A stretch of 64,000 nucleotides of DNA from Metabacillus indicus LMG 22858 (GCF_000708755.2 NZ_JGVU02000002.1:1488001-1552000); one strand, 5' to 3'. Positions 19,268 to 28,125 are shown, counted from the first letter of the stretch. Translations and numbers: made by a program. The notes: generated from the sequence alone by a model not told the origin.

Positions 19268-20092
19268 TTAAACGCCAGCCATCTTTCTCGGATAAATGCT
19301 GACTCGTTCAAGAAAGATATTCTGGATTGTCTGCACCATTCCATAATCAGGTGAATCTGTATACAGGTGTATCCTCCCAGGGGCTATAGAGACAAGGGGA
19401 GCCAACAGGGAAGCATCGATATACATCGGGTGCTGATGAACGAACGTCCTGTCAATATGCCCTGCTAAATCCTCTTTGCTGATTTCAGAAAAATGCTCGT
19501 TATAAACGGTCAGCTCTTGTTCATGAACAATGTGAATAACCTCTGCCTTTGTTTCCCTGTTCATGGCATACTCTCTTAAACTATGAATAAACGTCTGATA
19601 TTCCTGTTCAAGCTTATACTCTTCAATCGCAAGCTCAATATATTTATATAAACGCTCCACATAGCTGTGGAGACGGAATTTTATAAAAGATGAAAGAGCA
19701 AATGCAAGATCAGGCTTAATAAAGTCATTCAACGCTTCATAAATCGGCGTTTCTCTCACGGGGAGCTGTTTTGCGCCGGGAATTTCCGTCCGTTCACCTT
19801 CAATGATCGCCTCTGCAATATGTATGATTTGCTGCTGCTCTTCAGGCTCATGAAAATAAAAGCGGTCCCTGATGATCGAAAGCATAAGACGTGATTCATT
19901 GTATTTAAGAATATAAGACGCAAGCGCCGGAATAAAAAGCGTTCTTGCCGCCGCATCAAAATCTCTTGCCGAAACCCCGACTCCGTTTCCGTCAATTATG
20001 CACAATTCAACGTTCCGCCGATTCTGCTTAAGGACAAGCATTGTATAAAATCTTTCTGCTTCATCCGGAGAATTAAAAAATACTTTGATCAA
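19268..20092 (-). CDS. ytxC: YtxC-family sporulation-associated protein
   Basis: A protein of 274 residues starting at the TTG at 20092 ((M)IKVFFNSPDEAERFY), six bases after GGGGGG; the frame is open further upstream but lacks a ribosome site. It is mostly helical with no membrane segment. It resembles YtxC of B. subtilis, found near dnaI and thrS in spore formers and of unknown biochemical role. A central HSYVERLYKYIELAIEEYKLE helix stands out. Its position between dnaI and thrS is conserved. Confidence 0.82.
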   Translation of the reverse strand: MIKVFFNSPDEAERFYTMLVLKQNRRNVELCIIDGNGVGVSARDFDAAARTLFIPALASYILKYNESRLMLSIIRDRFYFHEPEEQQQIIHIAEAIIEGERTEIPGAKQLPVRETPIYEALNDFIKPDLAFALSSFIKFRLHSYVERLYKYIELAIEEYKLEQEYQTFIHSLREYAMNRETKAEVIHIVHEQELTVYNEHFSEISKEDLAGHIDRTFVHQHPMYIDASLLAPLVSIAPGRIHLYTDSPDYGMVQTIQNIFLERVSIYPRKMAGV

Positions 20093-20162
20093 GGTTGTCC
20101 CCCCTTTTAGCCAATACCTGATTCCATGTATATGGCCAGAGAAGAACAATTAGAATCACAAA

Positions 20163-20206
20163 CCTAAAAAAAGCAGCACGCCGCAGAATTTGCGGTATAC
20201 TGCTTT
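20163..20206 (-). terminator. Terminator of nrdR-dnaB-dnaI
   Basis: Minus-strand stem of AAAAGCAG and CCGCA paired with TGCGG and CTGCTTTT, with small internal loops, followed by T residues, directly after the dnaI stop. Confidence 0.75.
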
Positions 20207-20208
20207 TT

Positions 20209-21144
20209 CTATCTTTCGCGCCAGTTGCGGCCTTTCAGTTCGAACGGTTCTGCCAGATACTTGATTCTCTCCATAATTCTCGCTGATTTTACAGGCTCTT
20301 CTTCGCCCCGCTGTGTAACGCTTAAATGCGACTGAAGATCTTTCATGCTGAAATTGGAGGTGAAAAACGTTGGAAGGTTTTCAAGCATGCGGTATTGGAG
20401 AATTGACCCGAGAATATCATCGCGCACCCAGCTTGACATCGCCTCGGCGCCAATGTCATCAAGCATAAGCACCTTTACCTTTTTAACCGCCTCAACCTTC
20501 TCTTCCAGCGAATGATCATGCATGGAGCTTTTTAATTCCCTGAAAAATTCCGGCACATACACTAGCATGGAAGGAATCTTTTTCTTTGCCAGTTCGTTTG
20601 CAATCGCTCCTAGAATATAGGTCTTGCCGATCCCGAACGGTCCGTATAAGTACAGCCCTTTGCGGTACTTGCCCTCTTGATAGTCCCTGCTGAAGCTGAG
20701 GGCCATGTCCACAACCTTCAGCCTGCTTGCTTCCTTGAGGTCGATATCTTCAAGGGTTGCATTCAGAACGTCCCGGGGAATAAACATGGACTTGATGAGC
20801 GACTGCTGTTTTTTCCGTTCGTCATCCGCTTCTTTCGTCGGGCAGACCTCATATTTCAGGTCAATGGTTTTACCCTGAAGGATGAGCTTCGGATGATAGC
20901 CTTCTACTAGATTTTTGCATTCCCGGAGACTCGGGCAGTCGGCACAGCGCTTGCTTTGTCCAATGTATTCATAGAGTTTGATCAGGCTTCTGTTGATCAT
21001 TTCTTCATTCACTTCAGAACTGTTTTCATGCAGAAACTCCTGGATATCCGGATTTTGCATGATCTGAGCCTTCATGGCACCCAGCCTCTTCTGAAAATCC
21101 TCCCGGCCTGAAAGACGCCCAAGAGATTTGTTGATGGATTCCAT
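20209..21144 (-). CDS. dnaI: Primosomal helicase loader DnaI
   Basis: A protein of 311 residues. The ATG at 21144 (MESINKSLGRLSG) is six bases from GGAGGTG; an in-frame GTG at 21153 lies within that site. The N-terminal domain has the zinc-ligand pattern CADCPSLREC plus a His (GYHPK). The AAA+ domain has Walker A GPFGIGKT (near residue 170), Walker B VLMLDDIGAE and sensor TSNFSM. It loads the replicative helicase at the origin and at restart sites. It follows dnaB with a short gap in the same operon. Confidence 0.95.
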   Translation of the reverse strand: MESINKSLGRLSGREDFQKRLGAMKAQIMQNPDIQEFLHENSSEVNEEMINRSLIKLYEYIGQSKRCADCPSLRECKNLVEGYHPKLILQGKTIDLKYEVCPTKEADDERKKQQSLIKSMFIPRDVLNATLEDIDLKEASRLKVVDMALSFSRDYQEGKYRKGLYLYGPFGIGKTYILGAIANELAKKKIPSMLVYVPEFFRELKSSMHDHSLEEKVEAVKKVKVLMLDDIGAEAMSSWVRDDILGSILQYRMLENLPTFFTSNFSMKDLQSHLSVTQRGEEEPVKSARIMERIKYLAEPFELKGRNWRER

Positions 21145-21165
21145 TTTGTTCACCTCCGCCTGAGA

Positions 21166-22563
21166 TTAATTTTGTTCCCTGTACTGTCTGAGCTTTTCTT
21201 CAAGCCGTTTCCGTTCGAGCTCTGTTGCTTCGTCATCCTGTTCTGCGGCTGGAACTGCACGTTCTTCGCTTTGCTGTAAATACTCGGGCAGGGTTTCTTT
21301 CCGGACGATTTTTCTGCCGGAAGATGTTTTCTTTGAAGCCCAGTCCTGGTACTTTCTGTGCTCCTGCTTTGCAAGGTCCATCGCATCCTTTACAGTTGAC
21401 ACCTGTTTCCGGGCCCAGTGGCTCGCGATTCGCTGAACATACGTCTTTGAGAGCTTCATGTCGGTTTTGAGCATGACATAGTAGATCAGGACGTTCACAA
21501 CGCCCGGATGAAGCTTTTGTTTAAACATGACTTCTTCAACAATCTGCAGGTCTGCAGCAGATGGCTCTATGCCGTCTGCCAGGTCCTTTAAAAACTGCTT
21601 CGGCGAGATGCTCTCAAGCTGTTTGATCAGCGATTCTTCCTGTGACAGTTCAGCTTGAACCGCAGGCTTTGACCTGAGATGGGAAGGCTGTACTTTTTCA
21701 GTAAGCGCAGGAAGCTTTTCTCCATGCTCAAACTGATACCAGTCTCTTGCAGCCTTTCTGAGTTCGTCTATTTGAATGGCTTCATTCGCATCAATGGCGT
21801 TCATCACAACATTCTTCATCTCCATGGCTCCAATGCCGTAAAGATAAGAAAGTTTCTTGATCGTTTCTTTTACTTTCGGCGTGATGGATTTCCTTGGAAT
21901 AACAGCTTCTGAAAGCCCGGCGAAAAACAGATCAAAATCAAAAACAGTGTCCGTCATATGGGGAGAGCTGCCCTCCTTGGAACCAAGAAAGTCCCGGCCT
22001 TCTTCAGGCACCATCGATTCCTGCATTTCTCCTGAAGCGAAAGAGTGCATTTCTGTTGGCTGCAGGGACTGAAACACCTCATTAAACGGCTTCGTCACTT
22101 GGGTCAAGTTTTCCGGAAGGCTGCTGTCTGAAAAATAGGTTTTCAGCTGACTGTATTTTGACTTTCCGATCCGGTTATACAGATAGATGTTCAATACCCC
22201 GTCTTGAAAAAACTCATCCGGCATGATAGGCGGCATAAGCTCATAGATGTAGAGTCTGGAATCTCCTTCTTCTTTCAGATAGGTTTTAAGCAGTCCTATG
22301 CCCTCAAGCTTTATCCGTTCTTCATAGATCTCCCTCAGGTTGTTTTGCATAAGAGACATCAAGCCATGATGCGTCGTTTCTCTGCTCCAGATCCGGTCCT
22401 GTTCAAGCTCTGACCAGAGTGTCATATAGAGGGCATAGCTTTTTGCCCCAAGCAGAGGCTGATAAAGCAGCGTCAGAACTTTTCTGTCAAAATCCTGCAG
22501 CAGCCCGTTCATTTTAACGAGATATCTGTCTACTGGAAGTAACTGTTTCCAATGATTGTCCAT
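21166..22563 (-). CDS. dnaB: Replication initiation and membrane attachment protein DnaB
   Basis: A 465-residue primosome protein of the Gram-positive DnaB/DnaD family, not the helicase. The N-terminal DDBH1-type region (Y-LVKMNGLLQDFDRKVLTLLYQ) and the C-terminal DDBH2 domain (around 310-400, ending near YVQRIASHWARKQ) are visible, with an acidic linker between and a charged tail. It works with DnaD and DnaI to load helicase. Start ATG at 22563 follows CCGAGGGAATGCT. Operon nrdR-dnaB-dnaI, as in B. subtilis. Confidence 0.93.
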   Translation of the reverse strand: MDNHWKQLLPVDRYLVKMNGLLQDFDRKVLTLLYQPLLGAKSYALYMTLWSELEQDRIWSRETTHHGLMSLMQNNLREIYEERIKLEGIGLLKTYLKEEGDSRLYIYELMPPIMPDEFFQDGVLNIYLYNRIGKSKYSQLKTYFSDSSLPENLTQVTKPFNEVFQSLQPTEMHSFASGEMQESMVPEEGRDFLGSKEGSSPHMTDTVFDFDLFFAGLSEAVIPRKSITPKVKETIKKLSYLYGIGAMEMKNVVMNAIDANEAIQIDELRKAARDWYQFEHGEKLPALTEKVQPSHLRSKPAVQAELSQEESLIKQLESISPKQFLKDLADGIEPSAADLQIVEEVMFKQKLHPGVVNVLIYYVMLKTDMKLSKTYVQRIASHWARKQVSTVKDAMDLAKQEHRKYQDWASKKTSSGRKIVRKETLPEYLQQSEERAVPAAEQDDEATELERKRLEEKLRQYREQN

Positions 22564-22618
22564 AGCATTCCCTCGGTTTCATCGGCCGAAACTCGCAGCA
22601 CGCCTGCGAAAAGGAAAA

Positions 22619-22652
22619 AAGAGCCCAAAACCATGTTCTGCGCGCTCTTATT
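22619..22652 (-). terminator. Weak terminator-like hairpin between nrdR and dnaB
   Basis: AAGAGC pairs with GCTCTT followed by a T-run on the minus strand, overlapping the nrdR stop. The short stem and long loop suggest partial termination, so dnaB could still be read through. Confidence 0.4.
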
Positions 22653-23106
22653 TCACCTTTTTGATCAGCTCTGATAGTTCTTGAATAAATACGTTTATAT
22701 CTTTAAACTGGCGGTAAACGGACGCAAACCGGACGTAAGCCACTTCATCCACACCGGCAAGCCTGTCCATAACCATTTCGCCAATGTCGTCGCTGTTCAC
22801 TTCTGATATTCCCTGATTCCGGAGTTCTTTTTCAATATCCTGCACAATCTCCTCCAGTTTAGGAAGAGGAACAGGGCGCTTTTCACACGCTTTAATGAGA
22901 CCCCGAAGAATTTTATCTTTGCTGAATTCTTCCCGGACCCCTTCTTTTTTGACAACGATGAGCGGAATCTCCTCTACCTTTTCAAACGTAGTGAAGCGGT
23001 ACTGGCACTCTTCGCACTCACGACGTCTCCGAATGGATTTTCCTTCATCAACCGGACGGGAGTCCAGAACTCTCGTGCCATTATGATGACATGTAGGACA
23101 TTTCAT
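22648..23106 (-). CDS. nrdR: Transcriptional repressor NrdR
   Basis: A protein of 152-153 residues starting at the ATG at 23106 ([17 protein letters not shown]), with TTGGAG upstream. It has an N-terminal zinc ribbon (CPTC ... CEEC), then an ATP-cone ([21 protein letters not shown] to the C-terminus). NrdR senses ATP/dATP and represses ribonucleotide reductase genes. Length and order are normal. Confidence 0.96.
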   Translation of the reverse strand: MKCPTCHHNGTRVLDSRPVDEGKSIRRRRECEECQYRFTTFEKVEEIPLIVVKKEGVREEFSKDKILRGLIKACEKRPVPLPKLEEIVQDIEKELRNQGISEVNSDDIGEMVMDRLAGVDEVAYVRFASVYRQFKDINVFIQELSELIKKVK

Positions 23107-23220
23107 ACAACCAGCTCCAATCAAAAAGCATCGGGATTTTTGTTACAGTCTGATCATGATGCCGAATCTTTTCTTCTATCTTTCCCAAAAGCCTGGACTT
23201 TCCTTCGCAAGCACCCGTTA

Positions 23221-23619
23221 TCACTTTGGATAAAGTCCAGTGCCGATAAACGGAAGATCCTTATTCAGCTTATCGTATGCCTCACTGATCAGCTTTTTGC
23301 TGAATCCGAAATCTGTTCCGAGCTTTGAATCTGTTGAAACGTTAAAATCGATGGCCGTTTCGTAAGGCCGTACAGATATGACCGTGACAATCATCAGCGC
23401 TTTTTTAGGTTTTTCAAAAGCAAGACTGATTTCGCCGTGCTCCTCGGAAACGGAGGTTACTTTCGCTCCAGGCATTCTGCCGAGCGTTTGCTGAACGGTT
23501 TCCATTGCCTTCTTGGCGGTTGTTTTATAATAGTGGCTTCTCAATGCCTCATCGTAGTGACTTTCAGACGTTTCCTGTCCTGAAGAGAAGAAACTTTTCA
23601 TTTTATGCATAATGCTCAT
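23221..23619 (-). CDS. Conserved Bacillus cytosolic protein, function unknown
   Basis: A 132-residue soluble protein with no membrane segment. Its C-terminal half (KVTSVSEEHGEISLAFE ... AIDFNVSTDSKLGTDFGFSKKLISEAYDKLN) has an alternating strand-helix pattern. The GTDFGFSKKLI element faintly resembles the end of DUF1499 proteins, but I do not assign it to that family. Start ATG at 23619 follows AGGAGCCAAGCCTGACT. It sits between nrdR and speD and has its own ribosome site. Confidence 0.6.
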   Translation of the reverse strand: MSIMHKMKSFFSSGQETSESHYDEALRSHYYKTTAKKAMETVQQTLGRMPGAKVTSVSEEHGEISLAFEKPKKALMIVTVISVRPYETAIDFNVSTDSKLGTDFGFSKKLISEAYDKLNKDLPFIGTGLYPK

Positions 23620-23684
23620 AGTCAGGCTTGGCTCCTTTTCTAATTAGAATAAAAGGTATGTATGTAAAAGGTAATGGCATAAGA

Positions 23685-23712
23685 AAAAGAGGTGCATGCT
23701 GCACCTCTTTCA
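23685..23712 (-). terminator. Terminator of speD
   Basis: AAAGAGGTGCA pairs with TGCACCTCTTT (23686-23696 with 23700-23710) followed by T residues on the minus strand, just downstream of speD. Confidence 0.85.
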
Positions 23713-23735
23713 TTTTACATGAAAATGAGTAATCA

Positions 23736-24116
23736 TTAAAGAGCTTTTACTTGTGCCTGTTTCACTTGTACAGGACCCATGCCGCGCGGGATCTCAATGT
23801 TCTCGCGTGTTTGTGCGCAAAGAGCCTCTGCAATATAGTCTGCTGCAACATTCGGGTTTAAGTCTCCGCAAGTATATACATCAATGCTTGCATATCCATG
23901 TTCAGGGAAGCTGTGAATCGTTAAGTGAGACTCAGAGATGATAACAACTCCGCTCACACCTTGAGGAGCAAATTTATGAAAAGCTACCTCGCGCACTTCA
24001 GCACCTGATTTCAGTGCAGCATTTACAAACGTTTTTTCAATAAAGTCCATATCATTCAGTTTATCAAAGTCGCATCCCCACAGTTCAGAGATAACGTGAC
24101 GTCCCATTGTTTCCAT
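23736..24116 (-). CDS. speD: S-adenosylmethionine decarboxylase proenzyme
   Basis: A 126-residue class 1B AdoMetDC. The self-cleavage site is the Glu-Ser in [16 protein letters not shown], where the Ser becomes the pyruvoyl group; VYTCGDLNP follows with the conserved Cys. The enzyme makes decarboxylated SAM for spermidine synthesis. Start ATG at 24116 is preceded by AAAGGGGGAACC. In B. subtilis the gene lies next to gapB; here about 700 bp carrying its own promoter, a long leader and a repeat array separate them. Confidence 0.95.
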   Translation of the reverse strand: METMGRHVISELWGCDFDKLNDMDFIEKTFVNAALKSGAEVREVAFHKFAPQGVSGVVIISESHLTIHSFPEHGYASIDVYTCGDLNPNVAADYIAEALCAQTRENIEIPRGMGPVQVKQAQVKAL

Positions 24117-24256
24117 TATATGGTTCCCCCTTTAGGAATTTTAGTTTACATGAAGTTCTTCGCAATGGATTGTTGAACTACCACGGGGGAAAGTTAGTCC
24201 AGAGAGGTCCTAACCCTTTAAGTAGCCACAAGGCCGCGTTCATTAAGAAGTTCACG
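24117..24256 (-). promoter_or_regulatory. Long speD leader able to mask its Shine-Dalgarno site
   Basis: About 140 transcribed bases precede speD. TTCCCCC (minus strand, from 24185-24191) is complementary to GGGGGAA of the ribosome site (24124-24130). Between them AGTTC/GAACT can pair as a nested hairpin. Upstream of the anti-SD a second hairpin (GTTAG-GA-CC / GG-A-CTAAC) lies directly beside it and could compete. This is a candidate translational switch; no known riboswitch class is recognised. Confidence 0.4.
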
Positions 24257-24262
24257 AAAAAT

Positions 24263-24291
24263 AGTATACTTTCTTTAGTTTGTTTTTGCAA
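24263..24291 (-). promoter_or_regulatory. Sigma-A promoter of speD
   Basis: TTGCAA at 24286-24291 and TATACT at 24263-24268 on the minus strand with a 17-bp spacer. The expected start lies near 24256. Confidence 0.8.
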
Positions 24292-24478
24292 CACACTTTT
24301 TTTAAAAAAATGATGCATCTCTTCTTTAGAGGGGCTCATAGCCCACGCTGCCGGGGGTTTTACTATTTTTTGAGCGGAGATAAATTTCGTTTTTTGGGGG
24401 AGGAAATAATTGAGTTAACTGTTTGTGTTCAGATAGGATCTTTGCAGAATTGTGCCGTTATGGCAGATTCTTTTTTGA

Positions 24479-24700
24479 TTGAGGGTTTTTATCGGACGGA
24501 ATAGGACCACCAAATCTGATTCATCTCTGCTTGAGGATTCTTATCGGACGAATCGGTGCCATCAAAATGGATTCTTCTCTGCTTGAGGGTTCTTATCGCA
24601 CTGATTGGTGCCATCAAAATGGACTCTTCTCCGCTTGAGGGTTCTTATCGGACCGATTGGTGCCACCAAACCAGATTTTTCTTTGTTTGAGGGTTCTAAC
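24479..24700. repeat. Tandem array of 52-bp repeats (array 1)
   Basis: Four full units begin at 24479, 24531, 24583 and 24635, each exactly 52 bp, with a partial fifth from 24687 and a degenerate unit before 24479. Unit blocks are TTGAGGGTTCTTATCGGAC, then GGTGCCATCAAAATGGATTC, then TTCTCTGC. A 52-bp period is not a multiple of three and no frame is kept, so the array is non-coding. It lies between the gapB terminator and the speD promoter. It shares its two core blocks with the 58007-58558 array. Confidence 0.85.
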
Positions 24701-24779
24701 CTAACGGAGTCCTTGTACAGAGTTATTACTAGTTTGCTAATTCTCGCTGGTTTGCACCACACCCAAAAGCTGGAACCAC

Positions 24780-24808
24780 AAAGAAAAGACAGCCAAAGGC
24801 TGCCTTTT
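24780..24808 (-). terminator. Terminator of gapB
   Basis: Minus-strand hairpin AAAGGCAGCC-TTT-GGCTGTCTTTT (24784-24808) with flanking A and T residues, 13 bases after the gapB stop. Confidence 0.75.
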
Positions 24809-24820
24809 CAACTTATCTAT

Positions 24821-25843
24821 TTATACCGCCGACAACTTTTTCATTTTCGAAGCAACAAATCGAACGAGATCCACGACTCTGCATGAGTAGCCCCACTCGT
24901 TGTCATACCATGCGAGCACTTTTATTTTCCGGTCTGCCATGACGATGGTGGACAGGCCGTCAATGATTGCGGAATGAGGATTGGTGTTAAAGTCGATCGA
25001 TACTAGCGGCTCTGTTGTAAAATCCAGGATTCCCTGGAGCTCACCGTCTGCAGCATCCATGAACGCAGCACTCACTTCTTCTACTGTCACGTCTCTTTTC
25101 ACATCGACAACGAGGTCGACGAGCGAGACATTCGGAGTCGGGACTCTAAGTGCCATGCCATGAAGTTTGCCTTTAAGATGAGGCAGGACGAGTGACAGCG
25201 CTTTTGCAGCTCCTGTTGTTGTCGGGATTATCGACTGGCCGCATGCTCTTGCTCTGCGCAGATCTTTGTGCGGGTTATCAATGTTTTTCTGATCGTTTGT
25301 GTATGCGTGAACGGTTGTCATGAGGCCATTTTCAATGCCAAACTGTTCATCGAGCACTTTTACAACGGGTGCCAGGCAGTTTGTTGTGCATGATGCATTT
25401 GAAATGATGACGTGCTGTTCATTGTTGTAAGCCTCTTCATTTACGCCCATGACAACTGTAATGTCTTCATTTTTTCCCGGTGCTGTTAGGATGACTTTTT
25501 TTGCACCGGCCTGTACATGGTACATCGCTTTTTCACCGTCGTTGAATTTACCCGTAGCTTCAACAACTATATCAATATCCATGAGTCCCCAAGGTAAATC
25601 CCTCGGATCTCTGAAGTTAAGTAATTGGACCTTTTGTCCGTTAACAAGCAAATAATCATCAAAAGGAAGCACTTCCCCTTCGAACTTCCCGTGATTTGTA
25701 TCATATTTGATCATGTGCGCCAGCGTCTCAGCCGGATAGCTTGCGTTGATGGCGACAATCGTCATGCTTTCTTCAAAGATTGCTTTTCTGAATACCATTC
25801 TCCCAATTCGACCAAAACCGTTAATGGCAATCTTCGCTTTCAT
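24821..25843 (-). CDS. gapB: Gluconeogenic glyceraldehyde-3-phosphate dehydrogenase GapB
   Basis: A 340-residue GAPDH. N-terminal Rossmann motif INGFGRIGRMVFRKAI; catalytic Cys in SNASCTTNCLAPV; C-terminal WYDNEWGYSCRVVDL. The position after the first strand, where NAD-dependent GapA has Asp, reads VAINASYPAE, as in NADP-using GapB. This and its genomic place beside coaE and speD support the gluconeogenic form. Start ATG at 25843 follows GAGAGGGG. A CcpN-like operator pair lies just upstream. Confidence 0.95.
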   Translation of the reverse strand: MKAKIAINGFGRIGRMVFRKAIFEESMTIVAINASYPAETLAHMIKYDTNHGKFEGEVLPFDDYLLVNGQKVQLLNFRDPRDLPWGLMDIDIVVEATGKFNDGEKAMYHVQAGAKKVILTAPGKNEDITVVMGVNEEAYNNEQHVIISNASCTTNCLAPVVKVLDEQFGIENGLMTTVHAYTNDQKNIDNPHKDLRRARACGQSIIPTTTGAAKALSLVLPHLKGKLHGMALRVPTPNVSLVDLVVDVKRDVTVEEVSAAFMDAADGELQGILDFTTEPLVSIDFNTNPHSAIIDGLSTIVMADRKIKVLAWYDNEWGYSCRVVDLVRFVASKMKKLSAV

Positions 25844-25863
25844 ACCATTACCCCTCTCGGATT

Positions 25864-25910
25864 ATGTGATATACTAATATATGCTTATTCGCACGATTAG
25901 TATATCACAT
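25864..25910 (-). promoter_or_regulatory. Inverted pair of CcpN-type boxes in front of gapB
   Basis: A perfect 15-bp inverted repeat, ATGTGATATACTAAT (25864-25878) and its complement (25896-25910), is separated by 17 bp. Each arm contains TGTGATATACT, which fits the CcpN consensus TRTGHYATAYW as I recall it. CcpN represses gapB and pckA in glycolytic conditions in B. subtilis. It sits 20-66 bases upstream of gapB, overlapping the expected promoter. Confidence 0.75.
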
Positions 25911-25968
25911 TTAAGCCCAAATAGGATGATTAAATGTTCTTTTTTCAAAAAAAAAATGAAACCAGGCT

Positions 25969-26574
25969 TCATTTAGAAGCGAGGTTCCATTTCTCAAGCA
26001 ATGTATGAAACTGTTTTTTTGTTTCTTCGATCGTTCCGTTGTTATCGATCACTTCATCCGCCTGATCCTTCTTTTCATTCAGGGGGAGCTGTGATGCGAT
26101 TCTCCATTTTGCATCTTCTTCTGATAAGCCGTTGCGTCTCATCAATCTGCTCAGCTGCACATCTGGATTCACGTATACGACCAGCGTCACATCCGCCAAG
26201 TGTGTCAGCTTGCTTTCAAACAAGAGCGGGATATCCAGAACGACGGCAGCCTCCCCGCTTGCTTCCGCCTCTTCTTTTTGCCGCAGCATTTCTTTTCTGA
26301 CTGCCGGATGAACGATGCTGTTCAGTTTTTCCCGCTCGTTTGCGTTTTGAAAAATAATGCTTCCCAGCTTCTCGCGGTCAATCGATCCGTCTTCCTGAAG
26401 GATGCCGCTCCCAAATGCTTCTGCAATCAGCCGGTATGCCGGCGCGCCTTGTTCTACGACCTGTCTTGCGATGATATCTGCATCTATAACCGGGATGTTT
26501 GCTTCTTTGAACATGTTTGATACGGTGCTTTTTCCGCTTGCAATTCCGCCTGTTAAACCAATTGAGAGCGTCAC
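25969..26574 (-). CDS. coaE: Dephospho-CoA kinase
   Basis: A 201-residue P-loop kinase: Walker [14 protein letters not shown], then [13 protein letters not shown] (substrate-binding Asp), [10 protein letters not shown] and the lid [17 protein letters not shown]. It phosphorylates dephospho-CoA in the last step of CoA synthesis. GTG start at 26574 follows AGGGGGAAAAAAA. It lies in the row polA-mutM-ytaF-coaE with short gaps. Confidence 0.95.
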   Translation of the reverse strand: MTLSIGLTGGIASGKSTVSNMFKEANIPVIDADIIARQVVEQGAPAYRLIAEAFGSGILQEDGSIDREKLGSIIFQNANEREKLNSIVHPAVRKEMLRQKEEAEASGEAAVVLDIPLLFESKLTHLADVTLVVYVNPDVQLSRLMRRNGLSEEDAKWRIASQLPLNEKKDQADEVIDNNGTIEETKKQFHTLLEKWNLASK

Positions 26575-26591
26575 TTTTTTTCCCCCTGCTT

Positions 26592-27227
26592 CTAAAGCTT
26601 CCAGATTCCGAGTATAATCAGCAGAACTCCCGGAAGAAATGATAGTTTTTCCATCCAGGCAAATCTTGAAAAGAGGTGCCCGGATTTGATTCCGAACATC
26701 ACAAACAAAGAGCTCATAACGGCCACAAGCACGCTTGTCGCCAAAGGAGAATAGCCGAGAAGCGCCGCTCCTATTCCTGCTCCAAACGCATCAAGCGACA
26801 ATGCAAATCCGAGCAGAAGGGCTTCAACCCCTGTAATTGTGCCGGATTTATCTATATCTGCTGCAGCCGGTCTGCTCAAAATGTTAATGACGATGCCAAA
26901 AGACTTGATTTCAAGGTTAAGCAGGGTCTTTTCAGATTCTTCCTTTGTCATTTCCCTGACAGGCTGAAGAAACTGATAAAGCACCCATGCGCCAATTCCT
27001 ATTAAGATAATGCCTCCGAGCTTTCCGGTCAGACTGTGGGGAAGGACTGAAGCAAGCGCGTGACCGGCCCCCATTGCAAGAAGCAAAGTAACTGCTGAAC
27101 AGCAGGCAATGATGAAGACCGACTTAAACGGCATGCTCATTTTCCTTAATCCATAGGTGAAACCGACTGAAAAGCTATCCAGACTTACTGCAAATGCCAA
27201 TAAAAAAAGTGATGCAGCTGCAACCAT
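26592..27227 (-). CDS. ytaF: Sporulation membrane protein YtaF (MntP-like)
   Basis: A protein of 211 residues from the ATG at 27227, which has GGAAGGGG eight bases upstream; the ATG at 27269 has a poor ribosome site. Six membrane spans in two related halves, each with the MntP-type [19 protein letters not shown] / [16 protein letters not shown] motif containing Asp. The family includes the manganese exporter MntP; YtaF itself is expressed in sporulation in B. subtilis. Cation export is an inference. Confidence 0.85.
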   Translation of the reverse strand: MVAAASLFLLAFAVSLDSFSVGFTYGLRKMSMPFKSVFIIACCSAVTLLLAMGAGHALASVLPHSLTGKLGGIILIGIGAWVLYQFLQPVREMTKEESEKTLLNLEIKSFGIVINILSRPAAADIDKSGTITGVEALLLGFALSLDAFGAGIGAALLGYSPLATSVLVAVMSSLFVMFGIKSGHLFSRFAWMEKLSFLPGVLLIILGIWKL

Positions 27228-27288
27228 AAACCATGCCCCTTCCGCAAATGCTACGGTAGTATATGACATCGGCCTATGAGGTGTTCAC

Positions 27289-28113
27289 TTAACTCTGGCA
27301 GCTGCTGCAGTAATGGGTTCCTCTTCCTCCAACTACTGTCTTAATAAGGGGTTCGCCGCAAACCTTGCATGGTTCATTCGTTCTTCCGTATACAAACAGC
27401 TGAAGCTGGAACATGCCGATCTGTCCTTGTGTATTCACATAGGATCTGACCGTGCTTCCTCCTTTTTCAACGGCTTCACTCAGCGTGCGCACAATTTCCA
27501 GATGAAGCTTTGCTGTTTCCTCTGCGCTGAGCCCGTTTGCGGGACGCTCAGGGTGGATGCCGGACCTGAAGAGCGCCTCATCTACATAAATGTTCCCAAG
27601 GCCTACAAGCACCTTCTGGTCAAGGAGGACAGCCTTGATTTTCCGGTTCGTCTTTTTCAGCTTTTCCTGCAGGTATTCAGGGGTAAAGCTTTCCGAGAAC
27701 GGTTCCGGTCCAAGATGGGACAGGGGCATATGCAGTTCTTCCTCACCTTTCGTGAAAAGGTGCATAGTGCCAAACTTTCTGACATCCTTATACCTCAGCT
27801 CCGATCCATCCGTCATTTTAAATACGACATGCGTGTGCTTGTCGATGGGTTCAGATGACTGAAACAGACCGTATTTCCCTTCCATCCTGAGATGGGAGAC
27901 AATGACATAGTCATCAAGATAGAATTTGAGAAATTTCCCCCGTCTTCCGACATCCTGTATTGTCTGGCCGGCAACGGCATCCTGAAACTGCACCGTTTCT
28001 TCCGGCTTTTTAATGATTTTGGGCCAGTGGATATATACGGCCTCTATTGTTTTTCCTTTGACTAATTCAATCAGCGTCCGTCTGACGGTTTCAACCTCCG
28101 GCAGTTCAGGCAT
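27289..28113 (-). CDS. mutM: Formamidopyrimidine-DNA glycosylase
   Basis: A 274-residue Fpg: catalytic N-terminal PELPEVETVRRTL with Pro/Glu, Lys in HLRMEGKYG, the helix-two-turn-helix region (LVGLGNIYVDEALF) and a C-terminal zinc finger with four Cys (CKVCGEPLIK ... HYCSSCQ). It removes 8-oxoguanine and nicks the AP site. Start ATG at 28113 follows AGGAAGTGAAAAT. It is 12 bases after polA and likely cotranscribed. Confidence 0.97.
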   Translation of the reverse strand: MPELPEVETVRRTLIELVKGKTIEAVYIHWPKIIKKPEETVQFQDAVAGQTIQDVGRRGKFLKFYLDDYVIVSHLRMEGKYGLFQSSEPIDKHTHVVFKMTDGSELRYKDVRKFGTMHLFTKGEEELHMPLSHLGPEPFSESFTPEYLQEKLKKTNRKIKAVLLDQKVLVGLGNIYVDEALFRSGIHPERPANGLSAEETAKLHLEIVRTLSEAVEKGGSTVRSYVNTQGQIGMFQLQLFVYGRTNEPCKVCGEPLIKTVVGGRGTHYCSSCQS

Positions 28114-28125
28114 ATTTTCACTTCC

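Noticed and set aside
24562-24886. Open frames crossing the 52-bp array on both strands
   Set aside because: The repeat period breaks the frame each unit, there is no ribosome site, and one of them runs into gapB on the opposite strand.
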